Below, piece by piece: positions 44,975-54,806 of a stretch of DNA of 64,000 bases. Below the pieces are notes generated by a model. That model searched no databases. It saw only the letters and a list, made by a program, of their open reading frames with translations, and was not told the origin of the DNA. Location: contig JAIOWQ010000003.1 in the NCBI GenBank assembly GCA_020975405.1, positions 2,237,001 through 2,301,000 on the forward strand, given 5' to 3'. The stretch's first letter is position 1, and each line of letters begins with the position of its first letter. The DNA is from Keithomyces neogunnii. Its lineage: Eukaryota > Ascomycota > Sordariomycetes > Hypocreales > Clavicipitaceae. Position numbers and translations under genes: made by a program.

Positions 44975-46108
44975 ATGAATTTTGAGCGTCTCGGCAATTT
45001 TACCACTTCAGATGGCGACTTGGCCACCGCAGACAAGATGCATCCGCCTGGCCAGCTGACGGATACCAAAACACACATTTCCAGTACGCCGGACGACCAG
45101 AAAGACCCTCGGCCTCGGCCATGGATGACCATCCATCTTGACCATGCCTTGAGAATCGTCCGGCCTTTGACAAAACTGGCGCTCACAAGTTCACGGCCTG
45201 AAGCCGCCTCGCACAGAGACGAGAAGCTGGCCACGGTAACGGAACCATGGCGGATATTCACAACGACAAAAGCCCCCGTTGTGTCTGTGAAAATCTCCCG
45301 TGACCCCACGGCACTCAGGAAAGAACACTGCCTGCACCGCATGGTGGAATTAGACATGCTCGCCCTCGTACGCGGCGGTGCCAGGGACGCCATGCTCCCC
45401 AATGTTCCTCATTGTTACAAATACTACCCCGACCTGTCTCGCTCCGAATTCAGTGACATGCTCACGAGCGAGGATCCAGATCCATCAGATTCTGCAGCCT
45501 ACACCATGGAGTACATTCGACCCTTTCACCAGCACCACCTCAAGTCCCTCGTCAAGCGGCATTTATCTGGAAGAGCACAGGAGAAGGCACTCGCCGAGAC
45601 CCCCAACGCACATTTCATCGCAAACGTCTGCCTGGGTGATTTGCGCCCGCTGGGTGACCAGTGGCGGGACGACCTGAACACGCGCCGCATATACGTTGAC
45701 CAGCTTCACCAGGAAAAGATTGACGTGGTCGCCGTGTCCGCCTCGATGGGATCGACTCTGGCCGTGCTTCACTGGCGCTGCGGCGTAGATGGCGCAGGCG
45801 TGCGGTTTCTTCTGGGTTGCGAGAGAAAGGGCCGCATTCAACTCTGGTTGACCAACTTTGCCGACTGTCGACCCTTTGAACGCACGGCACAAGGTGTCAC
45901 GACGCAGCTGGTAGATGCCATTTTGCAGAACAATGCCTGCTGGCCGACGTGGATAAATCTGCAACATTTCCGTGAGCTGTGGTGCAGCTTCCGAAGGGCA
46001 TACTTGGCCATGTCAGGGCGCGTGTACAGCTGCGTGGACGGCGAGCATTTGCCCACCGTGTTTATTGACCGGCTTGAGAGCAGTAGGGGTCCGCCGGCGT
46101 CGACTTGA
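44975..46108 (+). CDS. DUF3669-containing protein (fungal zinc-finger-associated domain)
   Basis: One exon, 377 aa. The C-terminal half (about 225-370) matches the DUF3669 layout: YVDQL, then VSASMGSTLAVLHWRCGVDG with the His-Trp pair, VRFLLGCERKG, the WLTNFADCRPF line and a helical end. In other fungi this domain is often described as zinc-finger-like, though no clear zinc ligand set is visible here. The N-terminal 70 residues are polar and likely disordered. The family is expanded in Sordariomycetes and has no known biochemical role. The ATG chosen is the first in frame. Base composition is like its neighbours. Confidence 0.8.
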   Translation: MNFERLGNFTTSDGDLATADKMHPPGQLTDTKTHISSTPDDQKDPRPRPWMTIHLDHALRIVRPLTKLALTSSRPEAASHRDEKLATVTEPWRIFTTTKAPVVSVKISRDPTALRKEHCLHRMVELDMLALVRGGARDAMLPNVPHCYKYYPDLSRSEFSDMLTSEDPDPSDSAAYTMEYIRPFHQHHLKSLVKRHLSGRAQEKALAETPNAHFIANVCLGDLRPLGDQWRDDLNTRRIYVDQLHQEKIDVVAVSASMGSTLAVLHWRCGVDGAGVRFLLGCERKGRIQLWLTNFADCRPFERTAQGVTTQLVDAILQNNACWPTWINLQHFRELWCSFRRAYLAMSGRVYSCVDGEHLPTVFIDRLESSRGPPAST

Positions 46109-47279
46109 GTCATGAAGAGTACTCGGTCTGGCCTTTTCTGCGTTTGCAGCTGGGCGAGCATCTTGTTAAATTGGGGCACGATTTGGTGTCCTTGGCGTCT
46201 TTGGCATCTTGCCCTGCCTGCCCTTGCATCCTAGATGTACTGCACAGCTTGCCTAGCGAAAAACGAAAATTTTGTTTTCATTTCAAGCATGTAGAGTTCT
46301 CGATGTCGTGATTGTGATGATTGTTTGCCTGTTTTTGCGACAGGGACCGCTGGATTATATCAGTACCACGTGCACAATTGTTGTCAATTCTGCATCACTT
46401 TTGCCTGCAAGTAATGGGGTGAATGTACCACTGAAGGCTGTCTTGGGCAAGGAGTCAAGGACTCTAGCATGCGTAACATGGTGCAATGTTCGCCTGTAGT
46501 GCACAGTGGCATTGGCTCTTTGATCAATCTTTAAAATGCAAAAACTTGCGGGAAAGCCCATGGTAGTCTTGCGTGGTGTTTCTCATGAAACACTGCACTA
46601 GTCTTTGAATCCCTTTTAGTCCTGGGCCTGGACGTCCAGGGCTCCGTGTCAACCAAGTGATCCAAACAATGGCTGGGTTAAAGTTAAAATCGCGATTCAA
46701 GCTCCACGTGGGTGCCCGTCGGTCATATCCCTGTCAAGTTGCATCTTGGCGTGCGGCTGCAAAAAGTGTTTAGCCAGAGCCGTCTTGGCGCCGGCTAAGA
46801 TACATTCCAGCCCCTTCCCCAGACTTCCATAAAGGAATCGTGGCGAAACCCAACGAAGCAAGACTCTGGTTAAGTTAGCCCCAAAACGTACTGTGACCAT
46901 CTCCAGCACGACCAAAACACCTGGGCACAACCGACAAATCATCTAACAAGCTCGCTGGTATGGGGACTTTTATCATCCATCTTTAGTGGTGCAGCTTCCG
47001 CCCCACAATACATTGTGTCAGAGTCGTCGAATCATTTTCTCGCGATGTGCCAGATTGGGGCACTGGGCCAGGCGATTAAGGGCCCTCTGACGTCAGCGTG
47101 GGATCTGGTTGAATGCTGGTCGCGCCTCCCACTATTTCTATAAGTCTATAAGATGTCAACCAACGTGTCGCCTCTGTGATGCAAGCAACAGCATCAAACG
47201 TGTCAAATAAACAATTTTTTCCTGCCCATTCAAGGCCTCACAACCGCCACAATCTGGCCACCGCGACACGACAAATATT
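46109..47279. other. Intergenic between DUF3669 gene and orphan gene
   Basis: 1.2 kb without a supportable gene. Two TATAAG boxes lie near the right end at 47139-47144 and 47147-47152. Confidence 0.45.
47139..47152 (+). promoter_or_regulatory. Double TATAAG box upstream of orphan gene
   Basis: Two TATAAG copies 8 bp apart, 128-141 bp upstream of the ATG at 47280. Position and strand fit a core promoter. Confidence 0.45.
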
Positions 47280-48029
47280 ATGGTATCGTCATCTTCTGTC
47301 CAGGGTACGGGGGAGCTCCTCGAGGTAGAAACCTCGCCAGACAATATACTGGGAGCAAATCATGTCCCCGCCATGTTCAGCCACACGGCCGACGAGTACT
47401 CAGACGTCTTGTCTTGCCAGAACGACTACGTGGACGGCATGACTTCGCCAGCGCCATATCTGCTGTCGATGCCATCAAGCCCCATTTCCTCACAAAATGG
47501 CACTTTTGAAACTGGCCCCAATCTTTCACAGTCGGCGTACCTGAATCTTCCCACGACCTCCATGGACAATGGTGGAGCGACACAGGACACTGAGCCCTGG
47601 TTGATCGACCCTCAGCTTTTCGCTTCATCACCATCCGATCCGGCGAAACCACATGAAAATCAGCCTCTGGATAACATCTTTCCTCTCAACTGCCTTGGGA
47701 ACGCGGCAACTGAGCCAAGCGCCACTATCGCAGGGAGGGAAATTATGCCAACACACCCTGGACAACCAATGTCGATGGACACACCGAATCCGGGCAACTC
47801 TCCTGGGACCCAGTTCGACAGCGCGAATGAAGAGCCAATCCCTTGGTACATGTCACCAGAAGCCATCAGGGCACGCAGCTTGATTCTCAGATGCAATTTG
47901 CCGAGAAGACGGAAGAAATCAGACGCCGGACATACCCGTGATCCTGTCCACCGGGTGCTCTCTCCTCAAGATGGGCAGTCGCCCAAGAAGCAGAAACTAG
48001 ATGGCGATTTGCTGCGGCAGCCGAGCTGA
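47280..48029 (+). CDS. Orphan Ser/Pro-rich probable nuclear protein
   Basis: One exon, 249 aa, no family recognised. The first 180 residues are acidic to neutral and rich in Ser, Pro, Asn and Thr (SMPSSPISSQNG, TTSMDNGGATQD), with hydrophobic clusters such as EPWLIDPQLF. The C-terminal third has a short conserved-looking EEPIPWYMSPEAIRARSLI followed by basic NLPRRRKK and KKQKLDG stretches that read as nuclear localisation signals. The composition is that of a transcriptional co-regulator or activation domain. The ORF is clean, has a double TATAAG box in front and codon use like neighbouring genes. No homologue is known to me; it may be lineage-specific. Confidence 0.6.
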   Translation: MVSSSSVQGTGELLEVETSPDNILGANHVPAMFSHTADEYSDVLSCQNDYVDGMTSPAPYLLSMPSSPISSQNGTFETGPNLSQSAYLNLPTTSMDNGGATQDTEPWLIDPQLFASSPSDPAKPHENQPLDNIFPLNCLGNAATEPSATIAGREIMPTHPGQPMSMDTPNPGNSPGTQFDSANEEPIPWYMSPEAIRARSLILRCNLPRRRKKSDAGHTRDPVHRVLSPQDGQSPKKQKLDGDLLRQPS

Positions 48030-48791
48030 TCGTCGTGATGGGGAACGCTTCTGCTGCATCTGGTGTGTAGGACGAGGGCCAGCGCATATTCTTCCTGGCC
48101 CATCTGCTTCTCTTGCCTTTATTATCAAATATATTATGCGCACTATTGTTTGCGGCGAGGGCAGAAGTTTGATATTGTCTTGTAGCAAAGTACTTTTCAA
48201 AGAGTCAAAACTTGCCGACGGAACCAAGAATGAACCATTCTATGACGACGTTGAACCTAAGCGGATGGGCACCGCTCTCGGCAGCATTCGCGCCCACGGA
48301 GATGCTCCTATGCATCTCAAGTTGCCGTCCCTGCGGCGGTTATTCTCACCAATACTGCATCCGGGAATGGCCAGAGATGGCCATGTTACTCCTACTCTTC
48401 TTCCGACGAGACGACCGTCGATACAAGAGGGCGCATTGATTCCCTACACGGACAATGCAAGGACGACTGGTTCGTTAGATGTTGTGTCATGGGAATGCGC
48501 AGATATCTGAACATGATGTTGGCTTTTGCGCCTGTCTTGCGTCAGCATACTTTTAAATAGATTTATTCACCCTGGCCGCCGTCCGTAGAACCACAAAATA
48601 GAGCTTCGAGTACAAGACTCCGGAGTACCCGCCCGCCACAACGTGCCATGTCTGCCCCCATGCCTGTGTGGAAAGTGACATCATGGCGGCGGGCCCATTT
48701 ACGCCTCACCGATGACCCAACTCACGGTTCGCGGCTGGGAAAAGACGAAAACTGCCCATGCGCATGCCAAGTGATGATTCCGCCCGCGACC
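48030..48791. other. Intergenic between orphan gene and GFA-type gene
   Basis: 762 bp. An ORF at 48001-48510 overlaps the end of the orphan gene in another frame and is not accepted. The GFA-type reading frame is open upstream of its chosen ATG from about 48648, so the start could lie further left. Confidence 0.4.
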
Positions 48792-49427
48792 ATGTCCTGC
48801 CAAGATTGGCAATCAAAGCCTCCGTACCAATCACCATCTGAACACGACCACTTCTTGCCCAAAATCCGAGGATCATGTCACTGTCAAAGGGTGACATTTT
48901 GGCTAAGCAGCACCAAGCCGCTGGCATCCAAATATTGCCACTGCACCGGCTGCCAGCTTCTCCACGGTGACGCCTCTTCTCGCTGCCCAAGTCCAATTTA
49001 TTGCCCATGGCTAGACTAACGCATAATAACGGCGCACCAGGGGCCCCGTTCCAATGGGCGGCCATTTTCCAAAAACCAGACGTAGCCTTCGACAAGGGGG
49101 TCGAGCACCTCGGCTTCTACAACTCGGCCACCAAGCAGCCCCGTCATGAATTGCCCTGCAAAGTAAGCTGCGTGCATTGCGGCTCGCACATCATGGACGA
49201 GGGCCGGAACATGGCTCTTGTTTTCCCGCCACTGCTATCCCTGGCCCCCGAGGACAGGAGAAGCTTCGAGGTTCAGTGAGTGATGCGCACCGGGCACAAG
49301 TCGTCCGCCGCCTGACCCTCTCAGGTGTCATATATTCTACTCTCAGCGGTGTGTTGATTTCCATGATGGGAAACCAAAGTGGGCTGGGCTCGACCGCCAT
49401 TCGGAGCGACTCGACGAGGATGGCTGA
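48792..49427 (+). CDS. GFA/CENP-V-type zinc protein
   Basis: Small zinc-binding protein of the glutathione-dependent formaldehyde-activating (GFA) superfamily, in which most fungal members have unknown substrates. Three exons, 48792-48966, 49041-49275 and 49325-49427, join in frame to 170 aa. Cysteine pairs are GSCHCQRV, YCHCTGCQ and SCVHCGSHI, the typical zinc ligand set. The C-terminal exon gives CHIFYSQRCVDFHDGKPKW and the usual DEDG ending, which shows the TGA directly after FEVQ is inside an intron and not the true stop. The start is uncertain: ATG 48792 has A at -3, but ATGs at 48774 and 48648 are in frame. Confidence 0.82.
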
Positions 49428-49814
49428 CGTGCCAACATCAATTGGTTTTTGGGTGTCATTGATGATTCGGTTGGGCGTGTATCCACCAGAATCTGCAAGT
49501 TTCAGAAAGCAGGCAAATACTGTCAAGGCTGAGCGGGTACTAATACAGTTTGAGTGCAAAGTCAACATGGCAGATTCTCTACAGCGCCCCATGTCTCTTC
49601 AGATCTCACTTTTCACAGGCACAAGTCAATAGCTCCAGAGAGACATGCCAACGACTATATAAGTCTTTAAAGAATGTTATATCGGGACAGATTTCAAGAA
49701 AGCCATCCCCGTTTGGGCCATGTCGACCGCTCCTCCAATCCATCATTCAACGAGCATAGGCATTCCCCTCCTGACAGGCGTAAAGCCCTGCAAGAACCCG
49801 AATCAAGGGGCTAT
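49428..49814. other. Convergent intergenic region, GFA-type gene and cysteine-rich gene
   Basis: 387 bp between stop codons. No supportable gene. Confidence 0.45.
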
Positions 49815-50102
49815 TCAGTTCTTTGCGCAGCCGCAGCCCTTGGATTTGCAGAGCTTGGTCTTTTCAACAGTGTTGCATCCGTAAACGCCAATGCCAGAGC
49901 ACTTGCAGTCGGTGCCGGTGCAATAGGCCGGCGCCAGGCCACCATGGCTGCCGCATCCAGCAATGTGGTAAGCCCGGGCAAAGAGCTCATTGCCTTCAGC
50001 TCTATCCTCGAATTGCGTCAGCCCATCCACCGGACTGGCCAATGCAGACGATGTCAGCAACGTTGCCATTGTAAGCAACTGATAGAACGATGTGGCCTGC
50101 AT
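49815..50102 (-). CDS. Small secreted cysteine-rich protein, eight Cys
   Basis: 95 aa. A signal peptide (YQLLTMATLLTSSALA) ends at about residue 22, then a short acidic pro-like segment with FAR before YHIAGCG. The mature part has eight cysteines spaced C-X10-C-X4-C-X-C-X7-C-X8-C-X4-C-X-C. The C-X4-C-X-C module occurs twice (CTGTDCKC and CKSKGCGC), suggesting an internal duplication. The start is the ATG before QATSFYQ; the frame is open upstream, but a good 59-nt intron (50291-50233) lies in that part, so it is more likely 5' leader. No named family recognised; it resembles fungal small secreted effectors or antimicrobial-like peptides in size and cysteine content only. Confidence 0.72.
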   Translation of the reverse strand: MQATSFYQLLTMATLLTSSALASPVDGLTQFEDRAEGNELFARAYHIAGCGSHGGLAPAYCTGTDCKCSGIGVYGCNTVEKTKLCKSKGCGCAKN

Positions 50103-50232
50103 GGTTAAGGCGGTGGATGATTTGTCCAAGATCAAGTCTGTTGAAGGAGAGATCGGTAAAGGCGGAAGGGCTGGTCTCAGCGTTGCGGTTGAAGATGTTG
50201 ACTGTGATTTCGTCCTGTTCAATCTAAGAGGC

Positions 50233-50291
50233 CTGTGAGCAACAAAGGGGCGGGAGAGAGATGGCTTGGGACAATTGCTCACATAACTCAC
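50233..50291 (-). other. Probable 5' leader intron of the cysteine-rich gene
   Basis: On the minus strand GTGAGT (donor at 50291) and TTGCTCACAG (acceptor ending at 50233) bound 59 nt, within the usual size here. Removal keeps the secreted-protein ATG as a plausible first start. Confidence 0.45.
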
Positions 50292-51701
50292 AGAATCCGC
50301 TGGTGCAGTCTGTGGCTCGAGATTGGAAGCTGGTTGCTGTTGAGAATCCATTGAGGCGAGAGGCAGCTATTTGTACTTTTTGTGTCTGTTGTTGTGGTAT
50401 TCTAAGAAGCTGTTGTTGTCAGTCCAGAGTTCATCAGTCGAGGTGCGGATTCATGTGCGATGCATCAAGCGTCGTAAGCATGGGTAAGCTGACATACATG
50501 TACGACGCAAATTATGATACGAGGAGGAAGAAGAGCAAAAGTGTTGATGTAACTGTCTTCTCATGCATCAAGTACCAACCTGACTGACTGGGCGGCGTCC
50601 GCTATATGAGCAGACACTCACGTGACAACCCCGAACCGTGCACCGTCCTCCAGGCATCCTCATGCAACGAACACCAATCCTAGTCAAGCAGACAGACTCG
50701 TCATAGCACCGGGCAAGTCGCTGCAGCCTAACCGTCAACCTCTCCCACCCTACCAAGCCGCAGTCATCATTTGCAACGGCGAGTGAAATCACCATGTGAC
50801 ACCAGTTACACATGCGCAGATTCTTACATGATGCGAGTTTGAGGCGCGCTTTTGCACTTTAAGATGGGAAAGAAACACGGAAACCGGGCCACAGGTGCTC
50901 GTCACTTTATTTCTCGCCAAGATATGATGCACTGCCGGCCTGAAACGTTGCTGCCGCATTGGGAATCATTTGCATGTCAGTTCATAAGTGCACCAAGCTC
51001 AAGTACTTGCGGGATAGAAATACTCACCTTTTTACGGAGTACATAGGACGCCTTTTGAACACATTCAACGTGATGATTTGGCTCATTGATACACTTGCTG
51101 GCATGGAGCAACGGCCACCCCTGCAACATGAGTACATTACTACACAGACGGAGTAGTTGGGCTGCGGTAGAGCCAACTAAGGCAAAGGTCGACCATGGCT
51201 CAAGTGAAACAAGCAGTTGGTCCAACATGAGCCGTTGAGGTAAAAATCTGATTGATCATAACTTGGACAGTTTGTCAGAGCCAAGCACGGATTGCGCCAG
51301 TAACAACTTGATCGACAGGAAGCATTTTGACCAGTACCATGGCTGCGATGCGCACGGCGGCCAGGCTGCATTACCTAGAGTTGCAATGGGCTCACCCAGC
51401 GTAACCCGACTCACCCGAGTCCTTCTCTTGCCCTGTTTCACAAGGCAAATGGCTGTCTATCGGCTTGCTCGGAAGTCTACCGAAGTGCGGCCTATTTCCC
51501 CCCTCTTAAGGAGTGTCGGCCGATCTGCCGAAGGTGCTTTTTGAATTCTTTTGGCAATGGTGCTGGTCAGTCTGATGGCCAACATCGGATACATGCCCTT
51601 GATATTCACACATTTCCACAGACAAGTTGCGCAGAAGTGGCAATAAGTAGTACCTCGACTAGGGGGGTCGCTCCTTTGTATCGCGCGAGGCCGGTTCCAG
51701 C

Positions 51702-52849
51702 TTATGCATCCAATATCTGGAGCACATAATATGCCGTCAGCAGGGACCATGTGTCTGACTTGTGCCATGCTGTGCCTCGACCGGCAAGCTCGGTCTCATT
51801 CTCATTGATAAAGGCTTGGATATAGCTGACCCTGTCGTTGGACCTCCATGTTCCCCGCACGCGACTGGAAAGTATCCAAACAATGGCCCATAGTCTGTCA
51901 GCCCGCCTTTTACCATGTCCCAGCCGTCTTTCCACGCCGGCGCTTCTCTCATACCAGATGGAGCCCTTGTCTGCTCGTCTGAACAGGGCGATGGTACGTC
52001 CACATCGCATGAGCCGGCTGCGACTCATCTCGGAAGATGCAGTTTCATGTGCCGAGTAGTGCCCAAGAATCCCACAACTCGTATCCATCTCCGCACGCGT
52101 GAAACGGTCGCTTATCCCCGTCGCCGTGACCTCATGATATATCAATATGAGCACGAAATTGCGCGCAATCGTCCGATGGGTCATATATGAGAAGATGCGA
52201 ATAGAAGCATTGATGTGTCTGATCAAATGATGCGGGCACATTGGTGCGTGATAATGCTGGCATCTCACCTCAAGGAAGTTTCGAAAAAGATGGTGGATAT
52301 TGTTACCGCTTACAGTCAGCACTTTAAACTTGATTGGAAACGGATATGAGCTGTGGGATCTGATTGAATTTCATTCCATCTTTTAAGGGCAGCAGCTCGC
52401 GGTTGCCCTCTGCCATCATGAGAGATGCAGCAACCATCAAATGAATGAGACATCTGCCGCATTGATTGCTACAATACTCAAGCATCTTGCTCGGTACTTC
52501 ATATGCTTCATCTTCCTGGATGACGCGCCGCGGATGGGCTCCGAGCTTTCCATTTGGGTCTGGAGCCATGTCTTTGATGAGTTGCAGTTGCCGCGCCCTT
52601 CCAGGGTGCAACCTATCTCGGAGAATGCGGTGCTCTGAATCATCATGATGTTTATTATGCATAGGGAAGACTGGTAGCTTGGAGAGATTGCAGCGTTGCC
52701 AGTGAGCGTGTATCCTTGCATAAATGCTTTGACAGACCGTCTCCGTCACCCGGCAGCCGCCTTGAGCACATATCCTGCTGGAAATTGTGACCAAAGACCC
52801 ACGCACTATATGTTTGAAGCCTTCCCACTGACGACTTGCTGTGTGGCAT
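51702..52849 (-). pseudogene. Possible decayed coding region, family unknown
   Basis: Minus-strand open stretches at 52655-52849, 52324-52806 and 51702-52322 overlap or abut in different frames. Protein-like text appears in pieces: WKDGWDMVKGGLTDYGP in one frame near 51.9 kb, then AFINENETELAGRGTAWHK and DTWSLLTAYYVLQILDA before a stop at 51702 in another frame. A frame change between them would be needed to join them, so an intact gene is unlikely. I do not recognise the family and do not exclude chance. Confidence 0.3.
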
Positions 52850-53269
52850 GCCGCTCGTTGAACCTATCTTGATGATGGCGATGCACAGCTGCCTCGGAAA
52901 CTTTGCGATACACTGTCAATTATTCCACCAACGCAGGAGCTGGCCCCGACAGAGGCAGGTCGGTTGTTGAACTAGACACCCATTCTAATGATCCGACCTA
53001 GAAAAAAGAAAAGCAATGACGGCATGTAACCGTCAATTCACGCTTTGTTTAGCAGTTTCCCACATGTTGACCCATAGTCTCCGTTGTCCATGACGTAGTG
53101 CCAACATCATTGCATCATCAATGCCCAAACGCTCAACGTAACCAGTACTGAAAATAGCCACCACGACCCGTAGCGCGGCAGAATTATATGCAGAGCCAAG
53201 TCCGTTTCCATTCTTGTCCCGCCAACCCTTGCATACACCATTATACCTTACGAGCCAACTCTTTGCAAA

Positions 53270-54349
53270 ATGGGCTATCCCGATACCTTTACAGGCTTCT
53301 GTGTCGACGGACCAAAAACGTGGAACAAGTTTCGCAAGGCAGAGCTGAAGCCGAAGCCCTTTGGCGACCACGATATTGACGTTGAAATCATGGCCTGCAG
53401 CATTTGCAGCTCGGATCTTCACACCGTGACGGGCGGATGGGGAGACTTCAAGGGCCCATTGTGCGTCGGTCACGAAGTTGTCGGAAAGGCCGTCAAGGTT
53501 GGCGAGCACGTCAAGAACATAAAGGTTGGCGACCGTGTGGGTGTTGGCGCCCAAGTCTGGGCCTGTCTGGAATGCCACCTCTGCAAGGACAAGAACGAGA
53601 ATTACTGCCCCAAGCTGGTCGATACATATAACGCGCAGTATGCCGATGGCAGCGCCGCCCACGGCGGATTTGCATCGCACATTCGAGCCCACGAATACTT
53701 TACCTTTAAGATCCCGGATGCTCTGGAGACAAACGCCGCAGCGCCCCTGCTCTGTGCCGGCATCACGACATATTCGCCCATGGTCCGCGCAAACGTTGGG
53801 CCCGGCAAGAGAGTTGGCGTCGTGGGAATCGGAGGTCTAGGTCACCTGGCTGTGCAATGGGCTGCTGCCCTGGGTGCAGAGACGTATGCACTTACTCATT
53901 CGCCAGACAAGACCGACGACTGCAAGCAGCTCGGGGCCAAGGGTGTGATTCTGACAACAGAGGGGTGGAACGAGCCTTGGAAGGCCCAGTTTGACTTTGT
54001 CATCAACTGCGCAGATGCCACCGACAAGTTCGACATGTCCGCGTACCTGTCTATCCTCAAACCAGGCGCAGATTTCCACATGGTCGGGATTCCGGACAAG
54101 CCGCTCCCTGTATTGCCGGCCGGTTTGTTTGCTGGGGGTGCTCCCAAGCTGACTGGCAGCCACCTTGGAAACCACCAGGAGATGGATGCTCTTCTCAAAC
54201 TTGCCGCCGAAAAAGGCGTCCGGCCGTGGGTTGAACTCATGCCCATATCGGAAAAGAACTGCGGTGAGGCCTTTGAGAAACAAAAGGACAACAAATTTCG
54301 GTACCGCTGCACTTTGACGGATTTCGACAAGGCATTTGGTAGAAAATGA
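53270..54349 (+). CDS. Zinc-dependent alcohol dehydrogenase, cinnamyl-alcohol type (Adh6-like)
   Basis: Medium-chain dehydrogenase that reduces aldehydes or oxidises alcohols, probably with NADP(H), in the cytosol. One exon, 359 aa, the usual length of the family. Catalytic-zinc region CSICSSDLH and GHEVVG; structural zinc cysteines in CLECHLCKDKNENYC; nucleotide-binding GIGGLGHLAVQWAAALG. The residues after the second strand (THSPDK) lack the acidic residue of NAD-specific enzymes, in line with NADP preference as in yeast Adh6. GVGAQVWACLEC and HGGFASHIR are typical of the CAD/Adh6 branch. It converges on the butanediol-type gene with about 460 bp between stops. Substrate is not deducible. 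Confidence 0.93.
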   Translation: MGYPDTFTGFCVDGPKTWNKFRKAELKPKPFGDHDIDVEIMACSICSSDLHTVTGGWGDFKGPLCVGHEVVGKAVKVGEHVKNIKVGDRVGVGAQVWACLECHLCKDKNENYCPKLVDTYNAQYADGSAAHGGFASHIRAHEYFTFKIPDALETNAAAPLLCAGITTYSPMVRANVGPGKRVGVVGIGGLGHLAVQWAAALGAETYALTHSPDKTDDCKQLGAKGVILTTEGWNEPWKAQFDFVINCADATDKFDMSAYLSILKPGADFHMVGIPDKPLPVLPAGLFAGGAPKLTGSHLGNHQEMDALLKLAAEKGVRPWVELMPISEKNCGEAFEKQKDNKFRYRCTLTDFDKAFGRK

Positions 54350-54806
54350 TGGTGCACGGGTTAACAGACGATGGTGCATAGGAAACGGGCGTGAAGGTCA
54401 GATGCTTAAACACGCCCGGGTGATAATAAACGGTACAGTCGGCGGCCCGGAATAAGGGGTATGAATTGACCGTGACATGAAATCTGTGCCTGGAAAACTG
54501 AAAATATATACAACCGCAATAACAACGAAACACTGTGATCTCTGGCCATCGCCGCCCGATTTGATGCATTGAAACATGGCGATCCGGCCCTTGGTATATT
54601 TGCAGTGTCCATGACTTCATGTCTTGGCGAATTGCGCTCATTGTGCATCGGGTTGGGTAACAACCGTGCTGTATGGGGTAAAGTAAGATTATCATTATAG
54701 GTAAATGCTGGAAACTTTTTTACAATGCCAAGCTTGCTTCCTTCACCATGGCTCCTGAAAAGGGGTGGAATGAAGGATCAAGTGTCATGAATGGCCAGAC
54801 GGTTGC
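54350..54806. other. Convergent intergenic region between two dehydrogenase genes
   Basis: 457 bp between two stops, AT-rich near the middle, no supportable gene. Confidence 0.5.

Larger units (their letters stand above)
50103..53269. other. Gene-poor stretch between the cysteine-rich gene and ADH
   Basis: 3.2 kb. The left part is leader and promoter of the cysteine-rich gene. TACGGAGTA lies at 51033-51041. Between about 51.7 and 52.85 kb the minus strand has long open stretches in changing frames that read like a decayed coding region. A TATA-like element (TATATG, 53185-53190) lies 80 bp before the dehydrogenase. Confidence 0.45.

Noticed and set aside
48001..48510. 169-codon plus-strand ORF after the orphan gene
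   Set aside because: It overlaps the orphan gene end in another frame and shows no family features; more likely 3' untranslated sequence.
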